Positions 57,762 to 64,000 of a stretch of 64,000 bases of DNA are shown here, piece by piece. The position numbers and the translations under genes were made by a program. The stretch comes from Bact-08 sp964533215. Lineage in GTDB: Bacteria; Bacteroidota; Bacteroidia; Bacteroidales; UBA932. Position 1 is the first letter of the stretch. Every line of letters begins with the position of its first letter. The DNA lies in assembly GCA_964533215.1 (NCBI GenBank), contig CAZHLJ010000001.1:682001-746000 (forward strand). The letters run 5' to 3'. The notes beneath the pieces are model-generated. The model made no database searches and was not told the origin of the DNA. It saw only the letters and a program-made list of their open reading frames with translations.

Positions 57762-59825
57762 CTATAAGTTTAATCCAATGCCGGCCTTTATCCATCTACC
57801 TGGCTGTGGAAGATTACCTATATAGAGATAGTCTGTATTGAAAATATTAGTCGCTTCCAAAAATATCCGATACCTTTTTTCTCGCCACATTAGCTTGAGA
57901 TCTGCGAGTGCAAAGCTTTTGTATGGCACTTCCACACCAGATGCTCCCATATATGTTCCGTTTCTCTTCTGAAAGGTTAGATCCCATCTTGCTGTCAACC
58001 TCGAAAAAACATTATGGTCGACAAAGGCCGACGCTTTGTGCCTTAGGTAATCGGTGGCATATAGTGAATGGAAGCTTCCGCTCTCTTTTGCGACATTCAG
58101 ATAGGTGTACGATATGCCGGCCTGATTTACGAAACTCTCTTTCCATGAAAGGTTTGCATTGAACTCTATGCCGGCAGACCTTATGTCTGTGATATTACTT
58201 GCCTGCCACTTATCGGACCCGGACTTTCTAGTCCAGTCGATAATTCGATAGCCGTATCTGTAAAAAGCAGATAAAGATGAGTGTAAATTGTTTTTGGTAA
58301 GCTTTACGCCTAGCTGAGCTGCAATTGCCTCCTCTGGTTTAAGATTCATATTCCCGTTCTGGGTAGGACTCTTGTAATATAAGTCTGTATAGGTAGGGTT
58401 GCGGAAACTATTGTTTACCCATCCGTTTGCCTCCAGATTCGGGTTAAATTCATATGCTGCAGCAAAACCGGCATATAGCCTGGTGCCATAATTATCATTC
58501 CCGGAATTATAAGTATTGCTTGCCAGTATACCGGCAGTAAAGCGCCACTTCTCAAGTTGTATCAGATGCTTTAGATATAATGAGGGAATCTCTCTCCCTT
58601 TTCCCTTTAAGTATTCTATATTATCCTCAAAAGGAGCGGGCTTACCCGAAGATAGCAAATCTCCCATGCCAGTGCTGTATATATGTTCAAATCGATAGTC
58701 AGCACCAATTATCGAAGTTCCCGGTTTGCCCCAGCGATAAGCAGCCTGAGCGTTCAATCCGAGTATGTCGTTCTGATGGTAGTTGTGTCCGCCATACCAA
58801 GCAGGAGCCTCATAACGGAAAAGCTCGAACCTGTCGAAAAGCCTTCTCTGGTAAAGAGAGGCCTGGATTTGCCACCTGCCTTTCTGATAAAGGTACTGAA
58901 TAGAGGAGAGGAATAACTTTGTGGACTCGTATTGTTCAGGATATGCTACTGTATAGAAGCTATTTGCTCCGAAATTCTTTTCCTGAAATCCAGCCTGAAA
59001 AGCTATAGAGTGATTTATGTTTGAAAAAGTGATATTTGTAAAGAAATTGGCAACTCCGAAATCGGTGTTTTTTGTATAACCATCAGATTGGGTGTATCCT
59101 CCTCCGGCCTGTCCGTAGAGTTTCCATATCTTGCCAGAGCCCTCTTTCCTAGATTTTCCAACAGAGAATCCGATATTGGCACCTCCTTTCAAGTATCCAT
59201 ATTCTCCTCCGGATAGTGATACTTCCACTCCTGTACTTGAAGGATTCTTTGTCTTGATGTTTATTGCGCCTGAATAGGCAACAGAGCCATTGGACCATGC
59301 GCCTGGTCCTTGAAGGATTTCAATGCTCTCAATTTGTGAAATTTCGACAGGTATGTTTAATGAGTGATGTCCTGTCTGCGGGTCGGTGAAATTTATACCG
59401 TTTATCATTACCATGGTTTGGTCGAAAGTCCCGCCTAAAATATTTATGTCCGCCTGAACACCCTCGCTCCCACGACTGCGAAGGTCTGTCCCCTGAATAT
59501 ACCGCAACAGATCAGTGAGATTTTGGACCGCCGCCCGTTCAATCTCTTTTTGCTGAATTACTGCGACCACTCTTACAAGAGGCTGGAAAGGCGTCGTTCG
59601 TCCCGCAGTCACCACCAGTTCGTCTAATACGGTTTTTAATGTGTCACTAGAGCTTTTTGTTCCACCCTGGGCCATTAAAGGTTGGCTCCTCATTACCAGG
59701 ATGGAGCATGTTACGCTCAATACTCCGATTTTTACAATTTTGCCCATTGAGGCAAATGCTGCCCATGGCGCTCGTTTCCATCGTTTAAAGCAGATGGGCG
59801 CTCTTCTTTTTTTTTGTTCGTTCAT
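57762..59825 (-). CDS. TonB-dependent receptor, BtuB-like type
   Basis: A 687-residue receptor without the N-terminal carboxypeptidase-like domain. It has a long basic N-terminal extension (MNEQKKRRAPICFKRWKRAP...) before the hydrophobic signal segment, an extended signal peptide seen in some Bacteroidetes vitamin-uptake receptors. The TonB-box/plug region (about 65-190) includes ELVVTAGRT, RGSEGVQADINILGG, MVMINGINFTDPQTGHH and EILQGPGAWSNG. The barrel ends IKAGIGLNL. Size and plug resemble BtuB-type cobalamin receptors, but I see no cobalamin riboswitch upstream, so the ligand is uncertain. It lies upstream of the two S9 peptidase genes on the same strand, 81 bp before the first. Confidence 0.87.
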   Translation of the reverse strand: MNEQKKRRAPICFKRWKRAPWAAFASMGKIVKIGVLSVTCSILVMRSQPLMAQGGTKSSSDTLKTVLDELVVTAGRTTPFQPLVRVVAVIQQKEIERAAVQNLTDLLRYIQGTDLRSRGSEGVQADINILGGTFDQTMVMINGINFTDPQTGHHSLNIPVEISQIESIEILQGPGAWSNGSVAYSGAINIKTKNPSSTGVEVSLSGGEYGYLKGGANIGFSVGKSRKEGSGKIWKLYGQAGGGYTQSDGYTKNTDFGVANFFTNITFSNINHSIAFQAGFQEKNFGANSFYTVAYPEQYESTKLFLSSIQYLYQKGRWQIQASLYQRRLFDRFELFRYEAPAWYGGHNYHQNDILGLNAQAAYRWGKPGTSIIGADYRFEHIYSTGMGDLLSSGKPAPFEDNIEYLKGKGREIPSLYLKHLIQLEKWRFTAGILASNTYNSGNDNYGTRLYAGFAAAYEFNPNLEANGWVNNSFRNPTYTDLYYKSPTQNGNMNLKPEEAIAAQLGVKLTKNNLHSSLSAFYRYGYRIIDWTRKSGSDKWQASNITDIRSAGIEFNANLSWKESFVNQAGISYTYLNVAKESGSFHSLYATDYLRHKASAFVDHNVFSRLTARWDLTFQKRNGTYMGASGVEVPYKSFALADLKLMWREKRYRIFLEATNIFNTDYLYIGNLPQPGRWIKAGIGLNL

Positions 59826-59937
59826 AATTGATTTATTAATCTGTTGCGGGCGGCAAATTTCACATTTATATAATGAACAGACAAATTATTTATTTATTTT
59901 TGATTGAAAATGCAATCACTTCACAAAAACATATATT

Positions 59938-60504
59938 ATGAAGACTAAATCAATAATTGCAATAGCCCTGCTTTTCTTGCTTGGCCTGCAGGCTATGGCT
60001 CAGAATCCGACTATGGAAACTATATTTCAACGTAAAAGTGTCAGAAGTTATACAGATCAACCTGTGTCTGTAGAGACTCTTACAACCCTTGTCAAGGCAG
60101 GAATGGCTGCACCTACCGGAATGAACCGTCAGCCTTGGGAATTTTATGTAGTCCAGGACAAAGCTGTAATGGCTAAGTTGTCTGCAGAGATACCCAATGC
60201 AAAAATGCTTAAAGAGGCTCAGGCAGCAATAGTAGTGATTGGCAATCCTGAAGTATCCGGCATGTGGTTCCTGGATTGTTCAGCCGCAGCTGAGAATATA
60301 CTTCTGGCAGCGGAATCCATGGGGCTTGGTGCGGTATGGACTGCCGGATATCCTTACGAGGATAGGATGAATGCTATTGCCAAAGCTCTCTCCATCCCAC
60401 TACCTTACAGACCTCTTTGCCTGATACCTATCGGCTATCCTAAAGGGCCTCAGACTCCAAAGAACAAATGGGTGGAGTCAAAAATGCACCTTAACAAGTG
60501 GTGA
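59938..60504 (+). CDS. Exported nitroreductase family protein
   Basis: A 188-residue FMN-dependent nitroreductase fold with an N-terminal Sec signal peptide (1-21, ending AMAQ). Family landmarks are FQRKSVRSYTDQPV, AAPTGMNRQPWEFYVV, the helix AAAENILLAAESMGLGAVW and PIGYPKGP. Export of a nitroreductase is unusual, because its FMN and NAD(P)H donors are cytoplasmic; Bacteroidetes, however, have a small group of such secreted members. It may work with another reductant in the periplasm. It is divergent from the BtuB-like receptor gene, and its 3' end overlaps the convergent purN gene by 14 bp. Confidence 0.87.
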   Translation: MKTKSIIAIALLFLLGLQAMAQNPTMETIFQRKSVRSYTDQPVSVETLTTLVKAGMAAPTGMNRQPWEFYVVQDKAVMAKLSAEIPNAKMLKEAQAAIVVIGNPEVSGMWFLDCSAAAENILLAAESMGLGAVWTAGYPYEDRMNAIAKALSIPLPYRPLCLIPIGYPKGPQTPKNKWVESKMHLNKW

Positions 60505-61066
60505 TGTATTCTTCAATCACTCTTGGGAAGTGATTCTGTTCAAGAACATGTATTTTTGCAGCAAGATCCTCGGGGGTATCTTCAGGTGAAATGGCACACC
60601 TGGCTTGAAAAAGAATCGTTCCATTGTCGTAATGCCCATCTACGAGGTGGATTGTAATGCCGGATTCCTTTTCACCTGCCGCAATTACAGCCCTGTGAAC
60701 ATTCATCCCGTACATACCCTTCCCTCCATATGACGGAAGAAGTGCCGGGTGTATGTTTATTATATGTGAGGGGTATTTTTCAAGAATTCTATCCGGGACT
60801 TTAAGCAAGAAGCCAGCTAAAATGATAAAATCGATATTTCTTGCCTTCATCTGCTCATCGACAATAGAAGATTCATTTAGCTGATTAGCAGTAAAAACGA
60901 ATGAGTCGACCCCTAAGTTTCTTGCTCTTTCAAGTACGAAGGCATTGTTTTTGTTGCACAAAACAAGATCTATTTTGCATATAGTGCTTCCGGAAAAATA
61001 TTTGATGATATTTTCTGCGTTAGTACCTGACCCAGAGGCGAAAATGGCGATTTTTACAAGACTCAT
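60491..61066 (-). CDS. purN: Phosphoribosylglycinamide formyltransferase (GART)
   Basis: A 191-residue enzyme of purine synthesis that transfers a formyl group from 10-formyl-tetrahydrofolate to GAR. The FASGSGTNAENII loop binds the phosphate of GAR, and the NIHPALLPSYGGKGMYG segment carries the catalytic Asn-x-His; a later HLVDGHYDNGTIL completes the site with Asp. I place the start at ATG 61064-61066 (MSLVKIAIF); the upstream extension of 7 residues is unlikely. The gene lies convergent to the exported nitroreductase, with a 14-bp overlap. A TAnnTTTG box lies 19 bp upstream. Confidence 0.95.
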   Translation of the reverse strand: MSLVKIAIFASGSGTNAENIIKYFSGSTICKIDLVLCNKNNAFVLERARNLGVDSFVFTANQLNESSIVDEQMKARNIDFIILAGFLLKVPDRILEKYPSHIINIHPALLPSYGGKGMYGMNVHRAVIAAGEKESGITIHLVDGHYDNGTILFQARCAISPEDTPEDLAAKIHVLEQNHFPRVIEEYITTC

Positions 61067-61084
61067 TTTTAATTGTTTAGGCTG

Positions 61085-61092
61085 CAAATATA
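61085..61092 (-). promoter_or_regulatory. Bacteroidetes -7 box (TATATTTG) for purN
   Basis: On the minus strand TATATTTG matches TAnnTTTG, 19-26 bp before the purN ATG, giving a very short leader. No -33 TTTG is at the right distance. Confidence 0.45.
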
Positions 61093-61270
61093 GATATTTT
61101 TTTTAAAAGACATGAGTTTGATGTAAGTATACCAATAATTTTTACACATTGAAAATCAGCTATATATAACTTCACTTTGTAGAAATTTTCATTTTACGGT
61201 TTTTTTATGTTTCTTTGCAAACTAATTTTGAAAATAACAAACACAAATTATTAACTAATTATTTTAAATC

Positions 61271-61507
61271 ATGGCAGACATTAATGCAAAGGTTAAAGCC
61301 ATCATCGTTGACAAATTGGGCGTTGAGGAATCTGAGGTTACACCAACAGCTAGTTTTACAAACGATTTAGGTGCTGACTCTTTAGACACTGTTGAACTTA
61401 TTATGGAGTTCGAAAAAGCTTTTGGAATTACCATTCCAGATGAGGCTGCTGAGAAAATCTCTACAGTTGGAGATGCTGTCTCATATATCGAAAAAAACGC
61501 TAAATAA
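61271..61507 (+). CDS. acpP: Acyl carrier protein
   Basis: A 78-residue acidic carrier for fatty-acid synthesis. The phosphopantetheine attachment site is Ser37 in GADSLDTVEL. The C-terminal helix reads SYIEKNAK. It is followed 18 bp later by fabF, the classic acpP-fabF pair. It lies divergent from purN with about 200 bp between, the layout also seen in many Bacteroidales. Confidence 0.97.
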   Translation: MADINAKVKAIIVDKLGVEESEVTPTASFTNDLGADSLDTVELIMEFEKAFGITIPDEAAEKISTVGDAVSYIEKNAK

Positions 61508-61525
61508 ATTTATCAAATCAGGCTT

Positions 61526-62779
61526 ATGCAGTTAAAAAGAGTTGTAGTTACAGGTATAGGTACAATTAACCCCTTGGGGGACAATATTCAGGATTACTTT
61601 TCTAATCTTGATAAGGGCCAAAGTGGTGCCGGCCCTATAACCCGTTTTGATTGCTCTCTCTTTAAGACAAATTTTGCTTGTGAAGTAAAGAATTACGAAG
61701 CTAGCAAGTACGGCATAGACCGGAAAGAGGAGAGGAAACTCGATCTATATTCTCAGTTTGCTTTGATTGCTGCTGAACAGGCAGTGATTGACAGCAAGCT
61801 GGATATGGAAAACTTTGATCCGGACAGAATTGGCGTAATACTAGGGTCGGGCATTGGTGGTATCACCACCTTGCACAGTGAGATTGAGGGCTATTGTGAG
61901 GGTGGGAAAGTTCCGCGCTTTAGCCCTTTCCTTATTCCTAAGATGATTGCTGATATGGCTCCGGGACTTATTTCTATTAAATATAATTTCAGGGGGCCTA
62001 ACTATGCCACAGTTTCTGCCTGCTCTTCTTCGACTCATGCTATGGCTGAGGCTTTATTGCAGATACAGACAGGTAAGGCAGATATTATAGTAACAGGTGG
62101 TTCAGAAGCTGGAATTTCAGTTCCAAGCATTGGAGGTTTTAACTCTTCACAGGCGCTTTCTACCAGAAATGATGAATACCTTACAGCCTCAAGACCTTTT
62201 GACAAAAACAGAGATGGATTTGTTATGGGTGAAGGAGCTGGTATATTGTTGTTCGAAGAGTATGAACATGCAGTGGCAAGGGGTGCAAAAATTTATTGTG
62301 AAGTTGCGGGTGCAGCTATGACTGCAGATGCTTACCACATCACAGCTCCTCATCCTGAGGGGTTAGGCGCGATAAATGTAATGAAACTGGCAATCAAAGA
62401 CGCTGGTATGAAACCTGAAGATGTAGACTATGTAAATGTTCATGGTACATCGACACCTCTAGGTGATATTGCAGAACTTAAAGCAGTCAAGGCTGTATTT
62501 GGAGAACATGCATATAAACTAAATATAAGTGCAACAAAATCGATGACAGGGCATCTTCTAGGTGCAGCTGGGTCTGTTGAGTCTTTGGCTTGTATTCATG
62601 CCATTGTTGACGGTATTGTACCTCCTACAATAAATTTCAAGGAGGAAGATCCTGAGATTGATTATAAATTGAATCTGACTCTCAACCATGCTCAAAAGAG
62701 AGAAGTGAATGTTGCCTTAAACAATACATTTGGTTTTGGTGGACACAATGCCACAATAATTTTCAAGAAGATCAAATAA
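61526..62779 (+). CDS. fabF: Beta-ketoacyl-ACP synthase II
   Basis: A 417-residue condensing enzyme that extends acyl-ACP chains in fatty-acid synthesis. The catalytic Cys166 is in VSACSSSTHA, and the two active-site His are in VNVHGTSTPLGD and TGHLLGAAG. The C-terminal FGFGGHNA is the expected family end. It is 18 bp after acpP, and both are probably transcribed together. A terminator follows; rnc, the usual next gene in many Bacteroidales, is not found here. Confidence 0.97.
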   Translation: MQLKRVVVTGIGTINPLGDNIQDYFSNLDKGQSGAGPITRFDCSLFKTNFACEVKNYEASKYGIDRKEERKLDLYSQFALIAAEQAVIDSKLDMENFDPDRIGVILGSGIGGITTLHSEIEGYCEGGKVPRFSPFLIPKMIADMAPGLISIKYNFRGPNYATVSACSSSTHAMAEALLQIQTGKADIIVTGGSEAGISVPSIGGFNSSQALSTRNDEYLTASRPFDKNRDGFVMGEGAGILLFEEYEHAVARGAKIYCEVAGAAMTADAYHITAPHPEGLGAINVMKLAIKDAGMKPEDVDYVNVHGTSTPLGDIAELKAVKAVFGEHAYKLNISATKSMTGHLLGAAGSVESLACIHAIVDGIVPPTINFKEEDPEIDYKLNLTLNHAQKREVNVALNNTFGFGGHNATIIFKKIK

Positions 62780-62804
62780 TATTCTTCTTCTAATATCTAA
62801 TAGG

Positions 62805-62835
62805 ATGAGCTGTCTTTAATGGGCAGCTCATTTTG
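62805..62835 (+). terminator. Terminator of acpP-fabF
   Basis: ATGAGCTGTC (62805-62814) pairs with GGCAGCTCAT (62822-62831), one T-G wobble, with a 7-nt loop, followed by TTTG. Confidence 0.75.
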
Positions 62836-62919
62836 TTTCTACGTCCCTTGTGGTTACAAAAAAAGGTACACTGTTTTGAGTACCTTCTGTCGATTATTAT
62901 GTTCCGGGAAACCCAGTCC

Positions 62920-64000
62920 TTAGTTTGCTATAGCGTATGTTACTACCATGTATGGTTTGCGTGCACTGCTGTTACCGTTAAGCTTTGCTTTACAGTATAT
63001 GAGATTGTCTACATAATAGGTTGTTGTGCCGGAATAGGAGTTGGTTGTAGATCCGACAGGTGTGATCCATGCATTAAGTGCTTTTCCGGAGATTGATCCT
63101 TTAAGCACCTTTTGAAGATATGCGCTGATATCCATAGAGTAATAGTTGAACGACCTGTTATTAAGCCCGGAGCTTAGTACGTATATGTCTGATGAAGGTT
63201 GGTAAAAAGGTAGGTCGTATGCAGCTTGTTCCTCTTTTGTCGCAAGGAATATTTGAGAAGGAAATTGTTTCATCGTAAGATAATCACTTGGGAATTCATA
63301 AGGGAACCTTAGTTCGGCCCTTGAAATAATTATCTTTGATATATCTGTATTTTTAGCTTTTGCCCAAGCTGACATGTTTTTTCTTACCTCAGAAAAATCA
63401 ATATATGGTTTTATTCCGGCAAGCCCTTCGATATAGACAGTCTCCTGAGATTTGTCTGTCTCAAGTCTTTTTGATGAATGGCTGAAAGTGTTCAGATATG
63501 GTTTAGCCGTCGATATATAGTAGTAAAGAAGGCTATCTTTATCAATCTTGTTTTTAGTATCAACGTGTCTGTATTTTAACTCCATATATAGAGATGCAGG
63601 ATCAATGATGTTGAACCTTCCCCCCTTGATTGCTCCGGGAAGAGGCTCTGTTGTAAGGTAAAGGCCTTTGAATTTCTTAGTAAAAACGACAGCACTGTCT
63701 CTCTCCTCCTTAGAAGCCGTAAGAAGTTTCTTTGCAAAATCCAAAGGTAGATTCATAACAATGCTATCTCCGCCAAAATATACGACTCCACCTTTATTTA
63801 GAGGTGTAGGATCAATATCGTCAGCGGATATGGAATTATTGTAAGCTGTTGTTGAATCAAGATCTTTTTTTAAAGTGTAAACATAAATATTCTGGGGGAT
63901 GGAATTGTCCACAGACTCAAGAGCGAGTCTCTGATTGACTGCCATTGAAAGTTTTATGTAAGAAGGAACAGGGTTTTCGCCGTAATCGTTCCCGTGTATT
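62920..64000 (-). CDS. DUF4270 family lipoprotein (partial, 5' end outside window)
   Basis: The frame is open from the stop at 62920 up to the window edge, giving about 359 residues of the C-terminal part; the true start lies beyond 64000. The sequence matches DUF4270, a large Bacteroidetes outer-membrane lipoprotein family of unknown role: SASLYMEL-like strands (DPASLYMELKYRHVD), YIEGLAGIKPYIDF, ISRAELRFPYE and a terminal RKPYMVVTYAIAN. An internal ATG at 63945 is not the real start, because family members are longer and carry a signal peptide. Its neighbours are outside the window, so context is missing. Confidence 0.82.
   Translation of the reverse strand, partial: IHGNDYGENPVPSYIKLSMAVNQRLALESVDNSIPQNIYVYTLKKDLDSTTAYNNSISADDIDPTPLNKGGVVYFGGDSIVMNLPLDFAKKLLTASKEERDSAVVFTKKFKGLYLTTEPLPGAIKGGRFNIIDPASLYMELKYRHVDTKNKIDKDSLLYYYISTAKPYLNTFSHSSKRLETDKSQETVYIEGLAGIKPYIDFSEVRKNMSAWAKAKNTDISKIIISRAELRFPYEFPSDYLTMKQFPSQIFLATKEEQAAYDLPFYQPSSDIYVLSSGLNNRSFNYYSMDISAYLQKVLKGSISGKALNAWITPVGSTTNSYSGTTTYYVDNLIYCKAKLNGNSSARKPYMVVTYAIAN

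Noticed and set aside
59826..59937. Cobalamin riboswitch before the BtuB-like receptor
   Set aside because: Only 112 bp separate the divergent genes and I see no B12-box-like conserved segment.

Overview
This 64 kb window comes from a Bacteroidetes genome, most likely order Bacteroidales. The evidence is direct: secreted S46 dipeptidyl-peptidases, a DPP5-type S9 peptidase, TonB-dependent receptors with an N-terminal carboxypeptidase-regulatory-like domain, DUF4876, DUF6850, DUF6599 and DUF4270 proteins, and several Bacteroidetes-type promoters (TTTG ... TAnnTTTG). The genus cannot be fixed from sequence alone. The striking theme is protein degradation. I count eleven peptidases or peptidase-like proteins outside the cytoplasm (M16 x2, S46 x2, S9 x2, M3, S41, C25-like x3) plus a JAMM-motif lipoprotein. 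No SusC/SusD sugar locus is present, which fits a peptide-using organism. No insertion sequences, phage genes, CRISPR arrays or rRNA genes were seen.

Layout. 1-1.5 kb: the end of a minus-strand operon with an ABC permease (cut by the window edge), a LolA-like sorting protein and a small unrecognised protein. 1.8-4.2 kb: a divergent membrane pyrophosphatase. 4.3-5.9 kb: a HAD acid phosphatase and an outer-membrane barrel. 6-10.5 kb: a GH20 hexosaminidase and an M16 lipoprotein. 10.6-12.8 kb: an S41-like protein. 13.0 kb: tRNA-Leu(CAG). 13.1-15.0 kb: a YeiH-type transporter and its LysR regulator. 15.1-17.6 kb: an operon of a UV-dimer glycosylase, an SMR/Gdx exporter and a large uncharacterised, apparently TIM-barrel protein. 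17.7-21.1 kb: a PAS histidine kinase, a UPF0316 protein and a ferredoxin-nitroreductase.

21.3-29.8 kb holds two divergent exopeptidase operons (unknown secreted protein + S46 + M16, facing S46 + a 56-aa membrane protein) around an intergenic region full of palindromes. 29.9-33.4 kb has an M3 peptidase, a coiled-coil lipoprotein and a zinc-ribbon protein. 33.5-37.3 kb has ssb, cysS, a Tat-exported DUF362 protein and DUF6599.

37.3-50.4 kb is the most interesting locus. A Cys/His-rich exported protein is followed by a tight operon: gingipain-like (C25-fold) protease, TonB-dependent receptor, DUF4876 lipoprotein, DUF6850 outer-membrane protein, then two more gingipain-like proteases. All three proteases keep a His-Gly / Cys-x-Asn-Gly dyad and carry HEAT-like C-terminal repeats. 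It ends at a strong terminator. I infer a surface system that processes a protein substrate and imports a released ligand.

50.4-52.4 kb is an AT-rich pair: a lipoprotein with a zinc ribbon, Gly/Asp linker and JAMM metalloprotease motif, and a small secreted partner. 52.7-59.8 kb encodes two S9 peptidases and a TonB receptor. 59.9-64 kb has an exported nitroreductase, purN, acpP, fabF and a DUF4270 protein running off the edge.
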